Assembly: GCA_947039005.1 (NCBI GenBank)
Contig: CAMQXY010000024.1
Span: 1 to 35,068 of the forward strand
DNA from: an uncultured Photobacterium sp.
GTDB lineage: Bacteria; Pseudomonadota; Gammaproteobacteria; Enterobacterales; Vibrionaceae
DNA: 35,068 nt
Reading direction: 5' to 3'
Below, piece after piece: positions 1-8,464 of this stretch. The notes under the pieces were generated by a model that was not told the origin of the DNA, ran no database searches, and saw nothing but the letters and a program-made list of their open reading frames with translations. Both the position numbers and the translations under genes were made by a program. Every line of letters begins with the position of its first letter. Within the stretch, counting starts at the first letter, position 1.

Positions 1-671
1 ATACTCAACCAACAACCGAAGTAGATACTAACGTTGCCGTTGATCCTAAAAAAGCCGCAGTTGCCGCTGCCGTTGCACGCGCTAAAGCCCGTAAAGCAGC
101 CCAACAAGTACAATCTGTGACTGAGATAGAGCCAACAACCGAAGTAGATACTAACGTTGCTGTTGATCCTAAAAAAGCCGCCGTTGCCGCAGCCGTTGCA
201 CGTGCCAAAGCCCGAAAAGCTGCTCAACAAGCACAATCAAGCACTGAAACTCAGCCTGCCGTTGATACTCAACCAACAACCGAAGTAGATACTAACGTTG
301 CCGTTGATCCTAAAAAAGCTGCGGTTGCCGCTGCCGTTGCACGTGCTAAAGCCCGTAAAGCTGCTCAGCAAACACAACCTGTGACTGAAATAGAGCCAAC
401 AACCGAAGTAGATGAAGTAGATGAAGTAGATACTATCGTTGCTGTTGATCCTAAAAAAGCCGCCGTTGCCGCTGCTGTTGCACGCGCTAAAGCCCGTAAA
501 GCAGCCCAACAAACACAACCTGTGACTGAAATAGCATCAACAACCGAAGTAGACACTAACGTTGCTGTTGATCCTAAAAAAGCCGCCGTTGCCGCTGCCG
601 TTGCACGTGCCAAAGCCCGTAAAGCAGCCCAGCAAGCCAATAAAGTACAACCCAACATTGAGGAAGAATAA
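1..671 (+). CDS. rsxC: RsxC/RnfC electron transport complex subunit, C-terminal part only
   Basis: The reading frame is open from the window edge (first full codon at position 3) to a TAA at 669-671, so the N-terminal part lies outside. What is visible is only the low-complexity C-terminal tail: five copies of a 41-47 residue unit with a [14 protein letters not shown] segment followed by an [18 protein letters not shown] segment. The assignment rests on this Ala/Lys/Arg-rich tail, which enterobacterial and Vibrio RsxC/RnfC carry behind the FMN/NADH-binding and 4Fe-4S domains, and on rsxD following 2 bp downstream in the canonical C-D-G-E order. RsxC is the peripheral subunit that takes electrons from NADH (or ferredoxin) and feeds the membrane subunits. 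The catalytic domains cannot be checked here. Confidence 0.9.
   Translation, partial: TQPTTEVDTNVAVDPKKAAVAAAVARAKARKAAQQVQSVTEIEPTTEVDTNVAVDPKKAAVAAAVARAKARKAAQQAQSSTETQPAVDTQPTTEVDTNVAVDPKKAAVAAAVARAKARKAAQQTQPVTEIEPTTEVDEVDEVDTIVAVDPKKAAVAAAVARAKARKAAQQTQPVTEIASTTEVDTNVAVDPKKAAVAAAVARAKARKAAQQANKVQPNIEEE
9..635 (+). repeat. Tandem coding repeats in the rsxC tail (5 copies visible)
   Basis: Units begin at 9, 132, 273, 396 and 537 (marked by the CCAACAACCGAAGTAGA core), so the spacings alternate 123, 141, 123 and 141 bp. The two longer units gain their 18 bp differently: the one starting at 132 has extra sequence in its Gln-rich linker, and the one starting at 396 has a duplicated GluValAsp tract. 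All length changes are multiples of three. The array continues beyond the left edge. Large open frames on the opposite strand here are by-products of the repeat. Confidence 0.95.
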
Positions 672-673
672 TC

Positions 674-1720
674 GTGGCTTTTAATATTGCCAGCTCACCC
701 CATGCACATAACCGCCGCAGCACAAGTGCAATCATGCGTACTGTTATTTTATGTGCAATTTTTGGTGTTATTGCTCAATGCTACTTTTTTGGTTTGGGTA
801 CATTGATCCAAATTGTTTTCGCATCAATCTGTGCGATTGCCTTTGAAGCGATTGTGCTTAAATTACGTCAACGACCATTAGTGCCTTATCTGCGTGATAA
901 TACTGCCCTCTTAACAGGTGTCTTAATTGGTATTTCAATTCCACCGCTAGCACCATGGTGGATCACGGTGATCGGCGTATTCTTTGCTATCGTGATTGCT
1001 AAACACCTTTATGGTGGTATGGGGCAGAATCTGTTTAACCCAGCGATGGTTGCTTATGTGGTACTACTGATTTCCTTCCCTGTCCAAATGACAACATGGT
1101 TACCACCAATATCATTAAGTGCGAATCCCGTCACTTTTATGGACAGTCTATCGGCCATATTTACTGGCTTTACACCTGATGGTTTTAGTATTCAACAATT
1201 AAAAATGTCAGTCGATGGCTACACAATGGCAACCCCATTAGATACGCTAAAAACATCATTAAAAACAGGCATGACAATTGCGGAAGCTATGAAACAACCC
1301 GTGTATGGTACGCTGGCTGGTATTGGTTGGGAGTGGGTTAATGTTGGTTTCTTATTAGGTGGTTTACTGCTACTTAAATTACGTATTATTCAATGGCATA
1401 TTCCTGTTGCAATGCTAACGTCGTTACTGATTATTAGTAGTGTCATGCATGTACTCGATCCAAGTGTTGCCGCTTCACCACTATTACATATGTTCTCTGG
1501 TGCAACCATGCTTGGCGCATTCTTTATCGCAACCGATCCTGTAACCGCCTCGACCACCATAAAAGGTCGCCTGATCTTTGGTGCTTTTATTGGCGTAATG
1601 ATCTACCTCATTCGTACTTGGGGTGGCTTCCCTGATGGTGTCGCGTTTGCCGTATTATTAGCTAACTTATGCGTCCCTATCATTGATTACTACACCCGTC
1701 CGCGCACTTATGGACACTAA
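674..1720 (+). CDS. rsxD: RsxD/RnfD, flavinylated membrane subunit of the Rsx/Rnf complex
   Basis: A 348-residue integral membrane protein, close to the 352 residues of E. coli RsxD. It starts with GTG two bases after rsxC, with AGGAAGA as ribosome site. About nine or ten hydrophobic segments are visible (for example residues 22-60, 78-110, 122-140 and the C-terminal third). The segment [10 protein letters not shown] places a threonine at residue 187, the position known in RnfD as the phosphoester attachment site of FMN. The complex couples electron transfer between NADH and ferredoxin to ion translocation; in E. coli it keeps SoxR reduced. rsxG follows 2 bp downstream, so translation is probably coupled. 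Confidence 0.96.
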   Translation: MAFNIASSPHAHNRRSTSAIMRTVILCAIFGVIAQCYFFGLGTLIQIVFASICAIAFEAIVLKLRQRPLVPYLRDNTALLTGVLIGISIPPLAPWWITVIGVFFAIVIAKHLYGGMGQNLFNPAMVAYVVLLISFPVQMTTWLPPISLSANPVTFMDSLSAIFTGFTPDGFSIQQLKMSVDGYTMATPLDTLKTSLKTGMTIAEAMKQPVYGTLAGIGWEWVNVGFLLGGLLLLKLRIIQWHIPVAMLTSLLIISSVMHVLDPSVAASPLLHMFSGATMLGAFFIATDPVTASTTIKGRLIFGAFIGVMIYLIRTWGGFPDGVAFAVLLANLCVPIIDYYTRPRTYGH

Positions 1721-1722
1721 TA

Positions 1723-2367
1723 ATGAGTATGCCCATGTTTAAATCAATGAAAAAAAATGGTCTGATTCTGGCAGTTTTTGCTTTGCTATCAACAGCATTA
1801 GTTTCTCTTACTCACTATCTAACTGCTGATCGTATTTTTGAACAACAGCAACAACAATTACTGAATACTTTAAACCAAGTTATTCCAGTTACGAGCCACA
1901 ACAATTTACTTTATAAAAACTGTACGTTAGTCAAAAACTTACAATATATCGGCACTAAAACAGCCATGCCCGCTTATATTGCGACTCAAGATGGTAAGCC
2001 AACAGGCATAGCTATTGAAGGTATTGCACCGGATGGTTATAGCGGTGCGATTAAACTGATTGTTGGGCTTGATACCAAAGGTGTTATTACTGGTGTGCGT
2101 ATTTTAGAACAGCATGAGACACCGGGGCTGGGTGATAAAATTGAAACCTCAGTCAGTGATTGGATCTATAGTTTTACAGGTAAGCGTGTTAATGGTGCGA
2201 ACGATCCTAAATTTCATGTCCGTAAAGATGGCGGTGAATTTGATCAGTTTACAGGGGCAACCATTACCCCTCGTGCTGTTGTAAAAGCAGTAAAAAATAT
2301 CTCGTTGTACTGGCAAAATAATCAGCAGAAAATTCTGAGCCAGCCACTAGACTGTCCGAGTGAATAA
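1723..2367 (+). CDS. rsxG: RsxG/RnfG, FMN-bearing subunit of the Rsx/Rnf complex
   Basis: A 214-residue protein with one N-terminal membrane helix (about residues 13-32) and a periplasmic FMN-binding domain. The signature DGYSGAI...ETPGLGDKI...[14 protein letters not shown] is present, and the threonine of TGAT is the covalent FMN site. Three in-frame ATGs (1723, 1729, 1735) compete. By comparison with E. coli RsxG, which begins MLKTIRKHG, the ATG at 1735 (MFKSMKKNG) may be the true start; 1723 is kept because it follows rsxD by 2 bp and has GGA seven bases upstream. Fourth gene of the operon. Confidence 0.95.
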   Translation: MSMPMFKSMKKNGLILAVFALLSTALVSLTHYLTADRIFEQQQQQLLNTLNQVIPVTSHNNLLYKNCTLVKNLQYIGTKTAMPAYIATQDGKPTGIAIEGIAPDGYSGAIKLIVGLDTKGVITGVRILEQHETPGLGDKIETSVSDWIYSFTGKRVNGANDPKFHVRKDGGEFDQFTGATITPRAVVKAVKNISLYWQNNQQKILSQPLDCPSE

Positions 2368-2369
2368 TT

Positions 2370-3077
2370 ATGACAACATCTTATAAAGAGTTGATGAAAA
2401 ATGGCTTATGGTACAACAACCCAACAGTAGTACAGCTGTTAGGTTTATGTCCATTACTCGCGGTGTCATCAACCGCGACCAATGCGCTCGGATTAGGGCT
2501 TGCCACTACCATGGTATTGGTAATGTCTAATTTTACTATTTCAGTCATTAGAAAATTAGTCCCGTCAGAAATACGTATTCCTGTGTTCGTGATGATCATT
2601 GCGTCACTGGTAACTTGTGTACAGTTATTGATGAATGCTTATGTTTATGGTTTATATAAATCGTTAGGTATCTTCATTCCTTTGATCGTAACTAACTGTA
2701 TTATTATCGGTCGCGCTGAAGCTTTTGCTTCTAAAAACAAGCCATTACCTGCTGTATTAGACGGTTTATGGATGGGACTCGGCATGACATCTGCCCTATT
2801 TTTACTGGGTGCGATGCGTGAGATTTTAAGTAAAGGTTCGTTATTTGATGGCGCTAACCGCTTATTAGGTAACTGGGCATCAGTGCTACATATTCAAATC
2901 TTTCATTTTGACAGTAGCTTTTTACTTGCGATGCTACCACCAGGTGCCTTTCTTGGTGTTGGCTTTATGATTGCACTTAAAAATATTATTGATAAATACA
3001 AAGCAGACAAACAATCGGCGTTAGAGAAACAGCAGCCACCGAAAGTTGAACGTGCGCGTATTACAGAGACTAAATAA
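2370..3077 (+). CDS. rsxE: RsxE/RnfE membrane subunit of the Rsx/Rnf complex
   Basis: A 235-residue polytopic membrane protein with about six helices, matching the length of RsxE (231 in E. coli). It carries the family segments [20 protein letters not shown] near the N-terminus and [15 protein letters not shown] around residue 110. RnfE/RnfA and NqrD/E are homologous core subunits; in the related NQR structures they form an iron-binding pair in the membrane. The last 30 residues are a hydrophilic Lys/Gln/Glu-rich cytoplasmic tail. It starts 2 bp after rsxG and is the last gene before the terminator at 3114. Confidence 0.95.
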   Translation: MTTSYKELMKNGLWYNNPTVVQLLGLCPLLAVSSTATNALGLGLATTMVLVMSNFTISVIRKLVPSEIRIPVFVMIIASLVTCVQLLMNAYVYGLYKSLGIFIPLIVTNCIIIGRAEAFASKNKPLPAVLDGLWMGLGMTSALFLLGAMREILSKGSLFDGANRLLGNWASVLHIQIFHFDSSFLLAMLPPGAFLGVGFMIALKNIIDKYKADKQSALEKQQPPKVERARITETK

Positions 3078-3113
3078 TACCGTTGTAGTCACTTATCAGT
3101 AATAAACAATAAG

Positions 3114-3137
3114 ACTGGCTTTCGGGCCAGTTTTTTA
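3114..3137 (+). terminator. Rho-independent terminator of the rsx operon
   Basis: ACTGGC (3114-3119) pairs with GCCAGT (3126-3131), closed by a T-G pair around a TTCG loop, followed by a T tract at 3131-3136. It lies 36 bp after the rsxE stop. Confidence 0.9.
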
Positions 3138-3143
3138 CTATTG

Positions 3144-3214
3144 ATATCACCATCATTATAATCACAAATGTAACTATTACCGCTCGGTGCTCACCCTCAA
3201 CAATATGGTGATAT
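3144..3214. promoter_or_regulatory. 10-bp inverted repeat with a 51-bp spacer upstream of nth
   Basis: ATATCACCAT (3144-3153) is exactly repeated in inverse as ATGGTGATAT (3205-3214). It fills most of the gap between the rsx terminator and nth, ending 27 bp before the nth start. It could be a paired operator or the base of a leader structure. No regulator is recognised. Confidence 0.4.
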
Positions 3215-3241
3215 TTACATTACGTTTTGTCAGGAAAGACT

Positions 3242-3889
3242 ATGAATAATCAAAAACGGGTTCAGATATTAGAACGATTACAAGCTGAAAACCCACATCC
3301 ACAAACAGAACTTCATTGGACAACACCGTTTGAGCTTTTAATTTCAGTGCTACTATCAGCACAAGCGACTGACGTAAGTGTCAATAAAGCAACAGCTAAA
3401 CTCTACCCTATCGCTAATACGCCGCAAGCTATCTTTGATCTTGGGGTTGATGGCGTTAAACAATATATAAAAACCATTGGCTTATTTAATTCTAAAGCTG
3501 AAAATGTCATCAAAACCTGCCGTATTTTACTCGATAAACATAACAGCGAAATCCCAGAAGATCGCGAAGCGTTAGAAGCCCTACCCGGTGTCGGTCGTAA
3601 AACTGCCAACGTCGTGCTAAACACAGCCTTTGGTTGGCCGACAATTGCTGTTGATACCCATATTTTTCGCGTGTGTAATCGCACTAAATTTGCGATGGGT
3701 AAAAATGTTGAACAAGTAGAAGAAAAGCTGCTAAAAGTCGTACCCGCTGCATTTAAGGTTGATGTCCATCACTGGCTTATTTTACATGGTCGCTATACCT
3801 GTATTGCACGTAAACCCCGTTGTGGTAGCTGCATTATTGAAGATTTATGCGAATTCCCAGGGCGACAAGATATCGTCGATAATACTTAG
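3242..3889 (+). CDS. nth: Endonuclease III, DNA glycosylase/AP lyase
   Basis: A base-excision repair enzyme removing oxidised pyrimidines and nicking at abasic sites. At 215 residues it aligns without gaps to E. coli Nth over nearly its whole length. The helix-hairpin-helix segment LPGVGRKTANV carries the catalytic lysine (K120), and VDTH carries the catalytic aspartate (D138). The 4Fe-4S cluster cysteines have the C-x6-C-x2-C-x5-C spacing at residues 187-203. The ATG at 3242, preceded by AGGAA at 3232, is chosen over an upstream in-frame TTG at 3227 because it matches the family N-terminus. It follows the rsx operon as in E. coli and V. cholerae, but behind its own terminator and leader here. 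Confidence 0.97.
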   Translation: MNNQKRVQILERLQAENPHPQTELHWTTPFELLISVLLSAQATDVSVNKATAKLYPIANTPQAIFDLGVDGVKQYIKTIGLFNSKAENVIKTCRILLDKHNSEIPEDREALEALPGVGRKTANVVLNTAFGWPTIAVDTHIFRVCNRTKFAMGKNVEQVEEKLLKVVPAAFKVDVHHWLILHGRYTCIARKPRCGSCIIEDLCEFPGRQDIVDNT

Positions 3890-4014
3890 AGCAAGCAACT
3901 CAGCAACCGCCTTTAATACACAGATTAAATACTTGGTTGAATGATGCCTATCTGGCATTATGCGCCAAAGAACGCCGTGGTCAGTCAACGGTACAAAGAG
4001 TGTGAAGGTAGTCC

Positions 4015-4803
4015 GTGGTAAAAAATAGCCAACAATTAAGTAACAGTTACAACGAACAGGGTTACTTTGTTATTAGAAATTATTTCGATGAAGTTCAAAT
4101 TTCATCGCTTAGAAAAGTCGTGTTGAAATTCCATGAATTGTGGAAAGCTGACAACAAAGAGTTCTATCAAGACGAAGCGTTTAATTCGTCTTTAATTACA
4201 GGAAGCGAATATTTACCTGCCGACGACAGAACGATACTTTTTGACTTTATCAGCTCCAAAAAAATCATGGATGTCGTCGATGCGGTAATACCAGAAAATC
4301 CTGCATTCATGAATACACAGCTGTTCTTCAACCCAGTAAATCCGCGACAAAAAGACTTCTGGCACCGTGACTGTCAATATGACTATGACATTGAAGACCA
4401 AATGAAAGTCATACTAGAGACACAAGTATTACATCTTCGTATCCCCTTATTTGATGAGCCCGGCATGGAGATCATCCCCGGAACACACAAACGATGGGAC
4501 AATGAAGAAGAGTATAACGTCCGCCAAGAAGTGAATGGCAAAGTAAGCAATGATAGTATTTCTGGCGGTAAACAGATTGCGTTAGCAGCAGGTGACTTGT
4601 TGGTATTTTCTGCCGATATGATCCACCGAGGTTTATACGGATTAGATCGTTTGGCGTTGGATATTTTGATTTTTGATTCAGCAGCGGATTATGTCGACTA
4701 CGTCGATGACGATTGCCTACCAACGCAATCAATGTTGAATAATATTGCTGATCCAAGATTATTTATGAACACCTTGCACCTGAAATCAATGGTGTGTTGT
4801 TAA
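4015..4803 (+). CDS. Phytanoyl-CoA dioxygenase (PhyH) family protein
   Basis: A 262-residue Fe(II)/2-oxoglutarate-type oxygenase. The iron-binding facial triad is visible as HRD (H117, D119) in KDFWHRDCQYDY and the distal H204 in FSADMIHRGLYG. R212, eight residues on, is a candidate for 2-oxoglutarate carboxylate binding, and PGMEIIPGTHKRWD is a typical PhyH core segment. The substrate cannot be read from sequence; the family hydroxylates very varied small molecules. It starts with GTG preceded by AGG at 4006. It stands alone between nth and the terminator at 4836, where V. cholerae has a lactoylglutathione lyase gene (recalled gene order), so it looks like an accessory insertion or replacement. 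It ends in two cysteines. Confidence 0.85.
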   Translation: MVKNSQQLSNSYNEQGYFVIRNYFDEVQISSLRKVVLKFHELWKADNKEFYQDEAFNSSLITGSEYLPADDRTILFDFISSKKIMDVVDAVIPENPAFMNTQLFFNPVNPRQKDFWHRDCQYDYDIEDQMKVILETQVLHLRIPLFDEPGMEIIPGTHKRWDNEEEYNVRQEVNGKVSNDSISGGKQIALAAGDLLVFSADMIHRGLYGLDRLALDILIFDSAADYVDYVDDDCLPTQSMLNNIADPRLFMNTLHLKSMVCC

Positions 4804-4833
4804 CAAATAACCTATGTATCATACAGTTGAAAC

Positions 4834-4866
4834 AAAAAAAGGAGCACCTCGATGCTCCTTTTTTAT
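4834..4866. terminator. Bidirectional terminator between the PhyH gene and motY
   Basis: AAGGAGCA (4839-4846) pairs with TGCTCCTT (4853-4860) around a six-base loop, with A7 before and a T run after. It can therefore stop transcription from both convergent genes. Confidence 0.9.
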
Positions 4867-4884
4867 TAGTCGCTAATGTCTAAC

Positions 4885-5781
4885 TCAGACTGCACTACGC
4901 CCTAACGAAATAACCACTCGGCGATTTTGATTACGACCGACAGGAGTTGAGTTATCAGCAATCGGTCGCCGTTTACCATGCGCTTCGACTTGGATTCGAT
5001 TTTCAGGTAATCCTAATGCTTTAAAATAGCCTTCAATTTTAGCTGCTCGTTGTTCAGATAGCCGTTGCCCTTCAACCGTGCCCGATGCTGAATCACTGTA
5101 TGCCGCCACCAGCACTAAATCGATATCATCTGAATAACGTACATAATCCGCAATTTGCGTTAACCGCTTTTGCGACATATTATTCAATTCATCACTATCG
5201 CTATTATAATGTAAAATAGTAAAAGCAATATCGTCAAAACTAAACGGCATTAAACCATTCAAGCATTGGCTAAATAATTGATATGATTTATTGAAATTTA
5301 CCGCAGACAAACCGACTTCTAACTGACGCTGTTGTTGTGTCGGCCAACTTTTATAGTTGAAGGTCGGATTACGTCCATCTTCTAATTCAGCCAACATTTG
5401 CCATGCCGTATTTCCTTCAATATAACCATCAAATTGTTTGAAAAATTTCAGATTAACCATCGCATGCGCAGCATCACCAGGCATCCATGATGGCGGCATT
5501 GAGGTTAATTTAACATTGCGCGTAGCTCCTAGCTGACGATTCATTTTCAATTCAAAATGAAGATTCATTGTTTTACTAGAAAGAGCTGAAAATTGCGCAT
5601 TCCCGTAGCCCGGAATAACATGATTAAGACGACACTCTAAAGGGGTATCAACCGTTACTTGCCACTGTGATTGGCTCGGCTGTGCCAGATAATTCTTAGC
5701 CACAGCCATAGGCATTGAGAAAAACACACTCACGACTAATCCAATTCGCAACCAAGCTGTTAATAATTCAATTGAATTCAT
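4885..5781 (-). CDS. motY: MotY, sodium-type polar flagellar motor T-ring protein
   Basis: A 298-residue secreted protein. Residues 1-28 form a signal peptide ending AVA/K. The N-terminal half (about 30-165) is the MotY-specific domain that associates with the basal body. Residues about 180-295 are an OmpA-type peptidoglycan-binding domain with VLVAAYSDSASG, RLSEQRAAKIEGYF and GRNQNRRVVIS. MotY forms the T ring with MotX and holds the PomA/B stators around Na+-driven polar motors, so its presence implies a Vibrio-type polar flagellum. rnt lies divergently next door, as recalled for Vibrio genomes. No strong ribosome site is visible at this ATG, so the start is somewhat uncertain. The sigma-28 promoter at 5837-5863 is correctly placed to drive it. 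Confidence 0.92.
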   Translation of the reverse strand: MNSIELLTAWLRIGLVVSVFFSMPMAVAKNYLAQPSQSQWQVTVDTPLECRLNHVIPGYGNAQFSALSSKTMNLHFELKMNRQLGATRNVKLTSMPPSWMPGDAAHAMVNLKFFKQFDGYIEGNTAWQMLAELEDGRNPTFNYKSWPTQQQRQLEVGLSAVNFNKSYQLFSQCLNGLMPFSFDDIAFTILHYNSDSDELNNMSQKRLTQIADYVRYSDDIDLVLVAAYSDSASGTVEGQRLSEQRAAKIEGYFKALGLPENRIQVEAHGKRRPIADNSTPVGRNQNRRVVISLGRSAV

Positions 5782-5836
5782 TTTATAACCAAACTAAAAG
5801 AAGATAATACACTGACGATGACAACGTTATGCTTCT

Positions 5837-5863
5837 ATATCGGCATTAATGCAGTGAGCTTTA
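5837..5863 (-). promoter_or_regulatory. Sigma-28 (FliA) flagellar promoter for motY
   Basis: Read on the minus strand: TAAAGCTC, then 11 bases, then GCCGATAT. The consensus is TAAAGTTT-N11-GCCGATAA, so 13 of 16 defined bases match with exact spacing. The expected start site near 5830 gives a leader of about 50 nt before the motY ATG. A late flagellar (FliA) class promoter fits MotY's role in the motor. Confidence 0.85.
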
Positions 5864-5984
5864 GTCTTCTCTTCTTTGATAGGATCATCGACTCATCAAA
5901 TCATACTGTTGAAAGCCTAACAGCAATGAAATTAGCGCATTAATCTGCCATAATATCCGATTCTATTATTTTGACAGCAGTGCT

Positions 5985-6650
5985 ATGAGCCAAGATAACC
6001 AATTTAATACCCTAAAAAGTCGCTTTCGCGGCTACTTTCCTGTCGTCATTGACGTTGAAACAGCAGGTTTTAATTCAAAAACAGATGCCTTATTAGAAAT
6101 TTGTGCTGTCACTTTACAAATGGATGAAGATGGTTGGCTAAAACCAGCAACGACCATTCACTTCCATGTTGCCCCTTTTGAAGGCGCGATCTTGCATAAA
6201 GAAGCGTTGGAATTTAATGGTATCCGCGACCCATTTAGCCCATTACGTGGTGCAGTATCAGAAGAAGTTGCACTCAAAGAAATTTATAAGCAGATAAGAA
6301 AAGAACAAAAACACACTGACTGCACACGTGCAATTATGGTGGCACATAATGCGACGTTTGATCATAGCTTTGTAATGGCAGCATCAGAGCGCGCGAAACT
6401 AAAACGCAACCCATTCCACCCTTTTGCAACGTTTGATACCGCGGCATTGAGTGGTTTAGCCTTTGGACAAACAGTACTGGCTAAAGCCTGTCAAACAGCA
6501 GAAATTCCATTTGATAACAAAGAAGCACACTCAGCACTATACGATACAGAACGTACTGCGGAATTGTTTTGCAAAATAGTCAATAAATGGAAACAACTTG
6601 GCGGCTGGCCACTATTTACCCCTGAAACTGACGATAATAACGCAGAATAA
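5985..6650 (+). CDS. rnt: Ribonuclease T, 3'-5' exoribonuclease
   Basis: A DEDDh exonuclease that trims the 3' ends of tRNA, 5S and 23S rRNA and other small RNAs and turns over the tRNA CCA end. It is 221 residues (E. coli 215). Catalytic residues are visible: D23 and E25 in VIDVETAG, D126 in [10 protein letters not shown], and H182 and D187 in AHSALYDTE. The ATG at 5985 places D23 and E25 at the same numbers as in the E. coli enzyme. It is transcribed away from motY and ends at the hairpin at 6685. Confidence 0.96.
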   Translation: MSQDNQFNTLKSRFRGYFPVVIDVETAGFNSKTDALLEICAVTLQMDEDGWLKPATTIHFHVAPFEGAILHKEALEFNGIRDPFSPLRGAVSEEVALKEIYKQIRKEQKHTDCTRAIMVAHNATFDHSFVMAASERAKLKRNPFHPFATFDTAALSGLAFGQTVLAKACQTAEIPFDNKEAHSALYDTERTAELFCKIVNKWKQLGGWPLFTPETDDNNAE

Positions 6651-6684
6651 AGACAATATTGCATAGCCGTGAGAACAACAATGA

Positions 6685-6712
6685 AAGCCCATAGTAAATG
6701 GGCTTCTTATTC
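6685..6712 (+). terminator. Terminator after rnt
   Basis: AAGCCCAT (6685-6692) pairs with ATGGGCTT (6698-6705) across a five-base loop, followed by CTTATTCT. The tail is a weak T tract. Confidence 0.75.
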
Positions 6713-6842
6713 TATATAAACAAAAAGCCAACAAACGCCATTCAAGTTTAACATATTGTTAATATCGACTTATACTTTCTCTACATAATATCTTTATATT
6801 CATAAAATAAAGCGTATTTTTATTTGGAGAGAGGCAATATAA

Positions 6843-8138
6843 ATGTTCATAAAAAAAACACATCTTACCCTCGCAATCATCGCTACCCTTACCTCTTTAC
6901 ACTTACAAGCAGCTGGATTTCAATTAAATTCACAATCTGCAACAGGATTAGGACGCGCATTTTCTGGTGATGCGGTTATTGCAGATAATGCCTCTGTTAT
7001 GGCAAAAAACCCCGCGGCTATGATGCTATTTGATACTCCAGCTTTATCTTTAGGGCTTATCGCCATTAATTCAGATATCAATATTCAAAACACCAGTATC
7101 ACTGCACCAACCCCTGCTGGAATAATGTCATTTCCAGTTGAAAATGCATCTATTGGTGATGCTAGCTATGTTCCCAATATTTATTATATCTATCCTCTCA
7201 ATGAACAGATTGCCATTGGTGCATCACTCTATTCAAATTTTGGAACAGTTACCAAATTTCCCGATAATTACGGAGGAAGTTTACCGGGAGCATTAAAAAA
7301 TAGTGCGGATATTTATGGCGGAACAACTGATGTAAAAAGTATTAATTTCGGCTTAAGTGCCGCTTATCGACTTAACGCTCAATTTAGTGTTGGCGCTGGC
7401 ATTGATATTATTTACGGTCACGGTAAGTTCACACGAGGAAGAGGACTATCGACAACATTACCAAGTTCATTAACGGGGACAACTAACCTTGTAGATATTG
7501 ATGCCGATGGCTTTGCTGTTGGTTTTAATCTCGGCGCAGTGTATGAAATAAATGAAAATCATCGCTTTGGTTTAAGTTATCGTTATAGCCCAACATTAGA
7601 AGCTGACGGTGATATTACTTATATTCCCAATGCAGCTCAGGGAAAACCATTTAATTTAAATAATGAAAAATTAAAAATACCATTACCTGATATTATTGAG
7701 TTTTCAGGCTTCCATCAGCTTAATAATAAATTTGCAGTGCATTACAGTATTCAATGGATAGGTTGGGATAGCTTTACTCGTTTAGCCACAACTGATGGGA
7801 CGGTTATTAAAGAATATCAATGGCAAAATGGCTGGCATTACGCTATTGGCGCGACCTATTATTTAAACGAGAAATGGACGTTACGGGCGGGTTATATGTA
7901 TGATACAAGCGCTCAAGATCAACTGACTTCTATCTCAGTGCCTGATTCGGATCGGAATTGGTTTTCCGGCGGGTTTACTTACCATCTCAACGCACACTCT
8001 AATATAGATTTCGGTATTACCTATTTAACCGGTAAAGACATTAATGTTACCGAATTATCAACTGGAGCACCTCAACTGAATGCCACCACTCATGCCGACG
8101 CATGGTTATACGGTCTACAATATAGTCTCACTTTTTAA
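6843..8138 (+). CDS. fadL: FadL-family outer membrane long-chain fatty acid / hydrophobic compound porin
   Basis: A 431-residue outer-membrane beta-barrel. The signal peptide (residues 1-23, LQA/AGFQ) is followed by AGFQLNSQSATGLGRAFSGDA, very close to the mature N-terminus of E. coli FadL, which forms the hatch domain. AKNPAAM (residues 54-60) is the family's NPA motif. The C-terminus ends in alternating hydrophobic residues and a terminal Phe (LQYSLTF), as expected for BAM recognition. The ribosome site GAGG lies eight bases before the ATG. Vibrionaceae often carry several FadL paralogs, so the substrate need not be fatty acids. No FadR-like operator was recognised upstream. It is single-cistron, with terminators on both sides. 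Confidence 0.92.
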   Translation: MFIKKTHLTLAIIATLTSLHLQAAGFQLNSQSATGLGRAFSGDAVIADNASVMAKNPAAMMLFDTPALSLGLIAINSDINIQNTSITAPTPAGIMSFPVENASIGDASYVPNIYYIYPLNEQIAIGASLYSNFGTVTKFPDNYGGSLPGALKNSADIYGGTTDVKSINFGLSAAYRLNAQFSVGAGIDIIYGHGKFTRGRGLSTTLPSSLTGTTNLVDIDADGFAVGFNLGAVYEINENHRFGLSYRYSPTLEADGDITYIPNAAQGKPFNLNNEKLKIPLPDIIEFSGFHQLNNKFAVHYSIQWIGWDSFTRLATTDGTVIKEYQWQNGWHYAIGATYYLNEKWTLRAGYMYDTSAQDQLTSISVPDSDRNWFSGGFTYHLNAHSNIDFGITYLTGKDINVTELSTGAPQLNATTHADAWLYGLQYSLTF

Positions 8139-8166
8139 TCATTCACTTTATATTACGGTATAAAAC

Positions 8167-8202
8167 AGCCAGTCGCTAAATATAACGGCTGGCTTTTATT
8201 TT
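8167..8202 (+). terminator. Terminator after fadL
   Basis: AGCCAGTCG (8167-8175) pairs with CGGCTGGCT (8186-8194) with one T-G wobble and a ten-base loop, then TTTTATTTTAT. Confidence 0.85.
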
Positions 8203-8464
8203 ATAAGTATTTGATAAAATCGGTAAAATAACGATTATGTCCCAAATAACATTACTTCAACTATAAAATACCTGAAAATCATTAAAACAATTACCGAGTA
8301 TTGTTACCTTCGTGCATTTATTCCTCGACAAATACAAAAAAACAAGCAAACTGTGATAATTGAGATATAGATCTCATTTATATTATGTTGGATGTTTCAT
8401 TGCTTTTAATAGTAACAACAGAAGCAGCAACACAACTACACACAACCGACGGATAAAATGTTTT
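8203..8464. other. Intergenic interval before the COG2056 transporter, with a perfect inverted repeat
   Basis: No gene is supported here. An open frame upstream of the transporter (from 8360) has unnatural residue content and is not taken as coding. TGAGAT-ATAG-ATCTCA at 8361-8376 is a perfect 6-4-6 inverted repeat that overlaps a possible -35 (TTGAGA, 8360-8365). TATTAT at 8381-8386 could be the -10, with a short 15-bp spacer. The repeat is placed like a repressor operator, but no regulator is identified. Confidence 0.35.

Noticed and set aside
9..635. CRISPR-like array
   Set aside because: The units are 123-141 bp, contiguous, coding and in frame; there are no short repeats with unique spacers.
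5..658. Long open frames on the minus strand and a Cys/Gly-rich frame across the rsxC repeats
   Set aside because: They are forced by the low-complexity tandem repeat in the sense gene; they repeat with it and have no ribosome sites.
8360..8464. 35-residue N-terminal extension of the COG2056 transporter
   Set aside because: The residues are Asn/Ser/Thr/Arg-rich and unlike a family N-terminus; the ATG at 8465 begins directly with a membrane helix.
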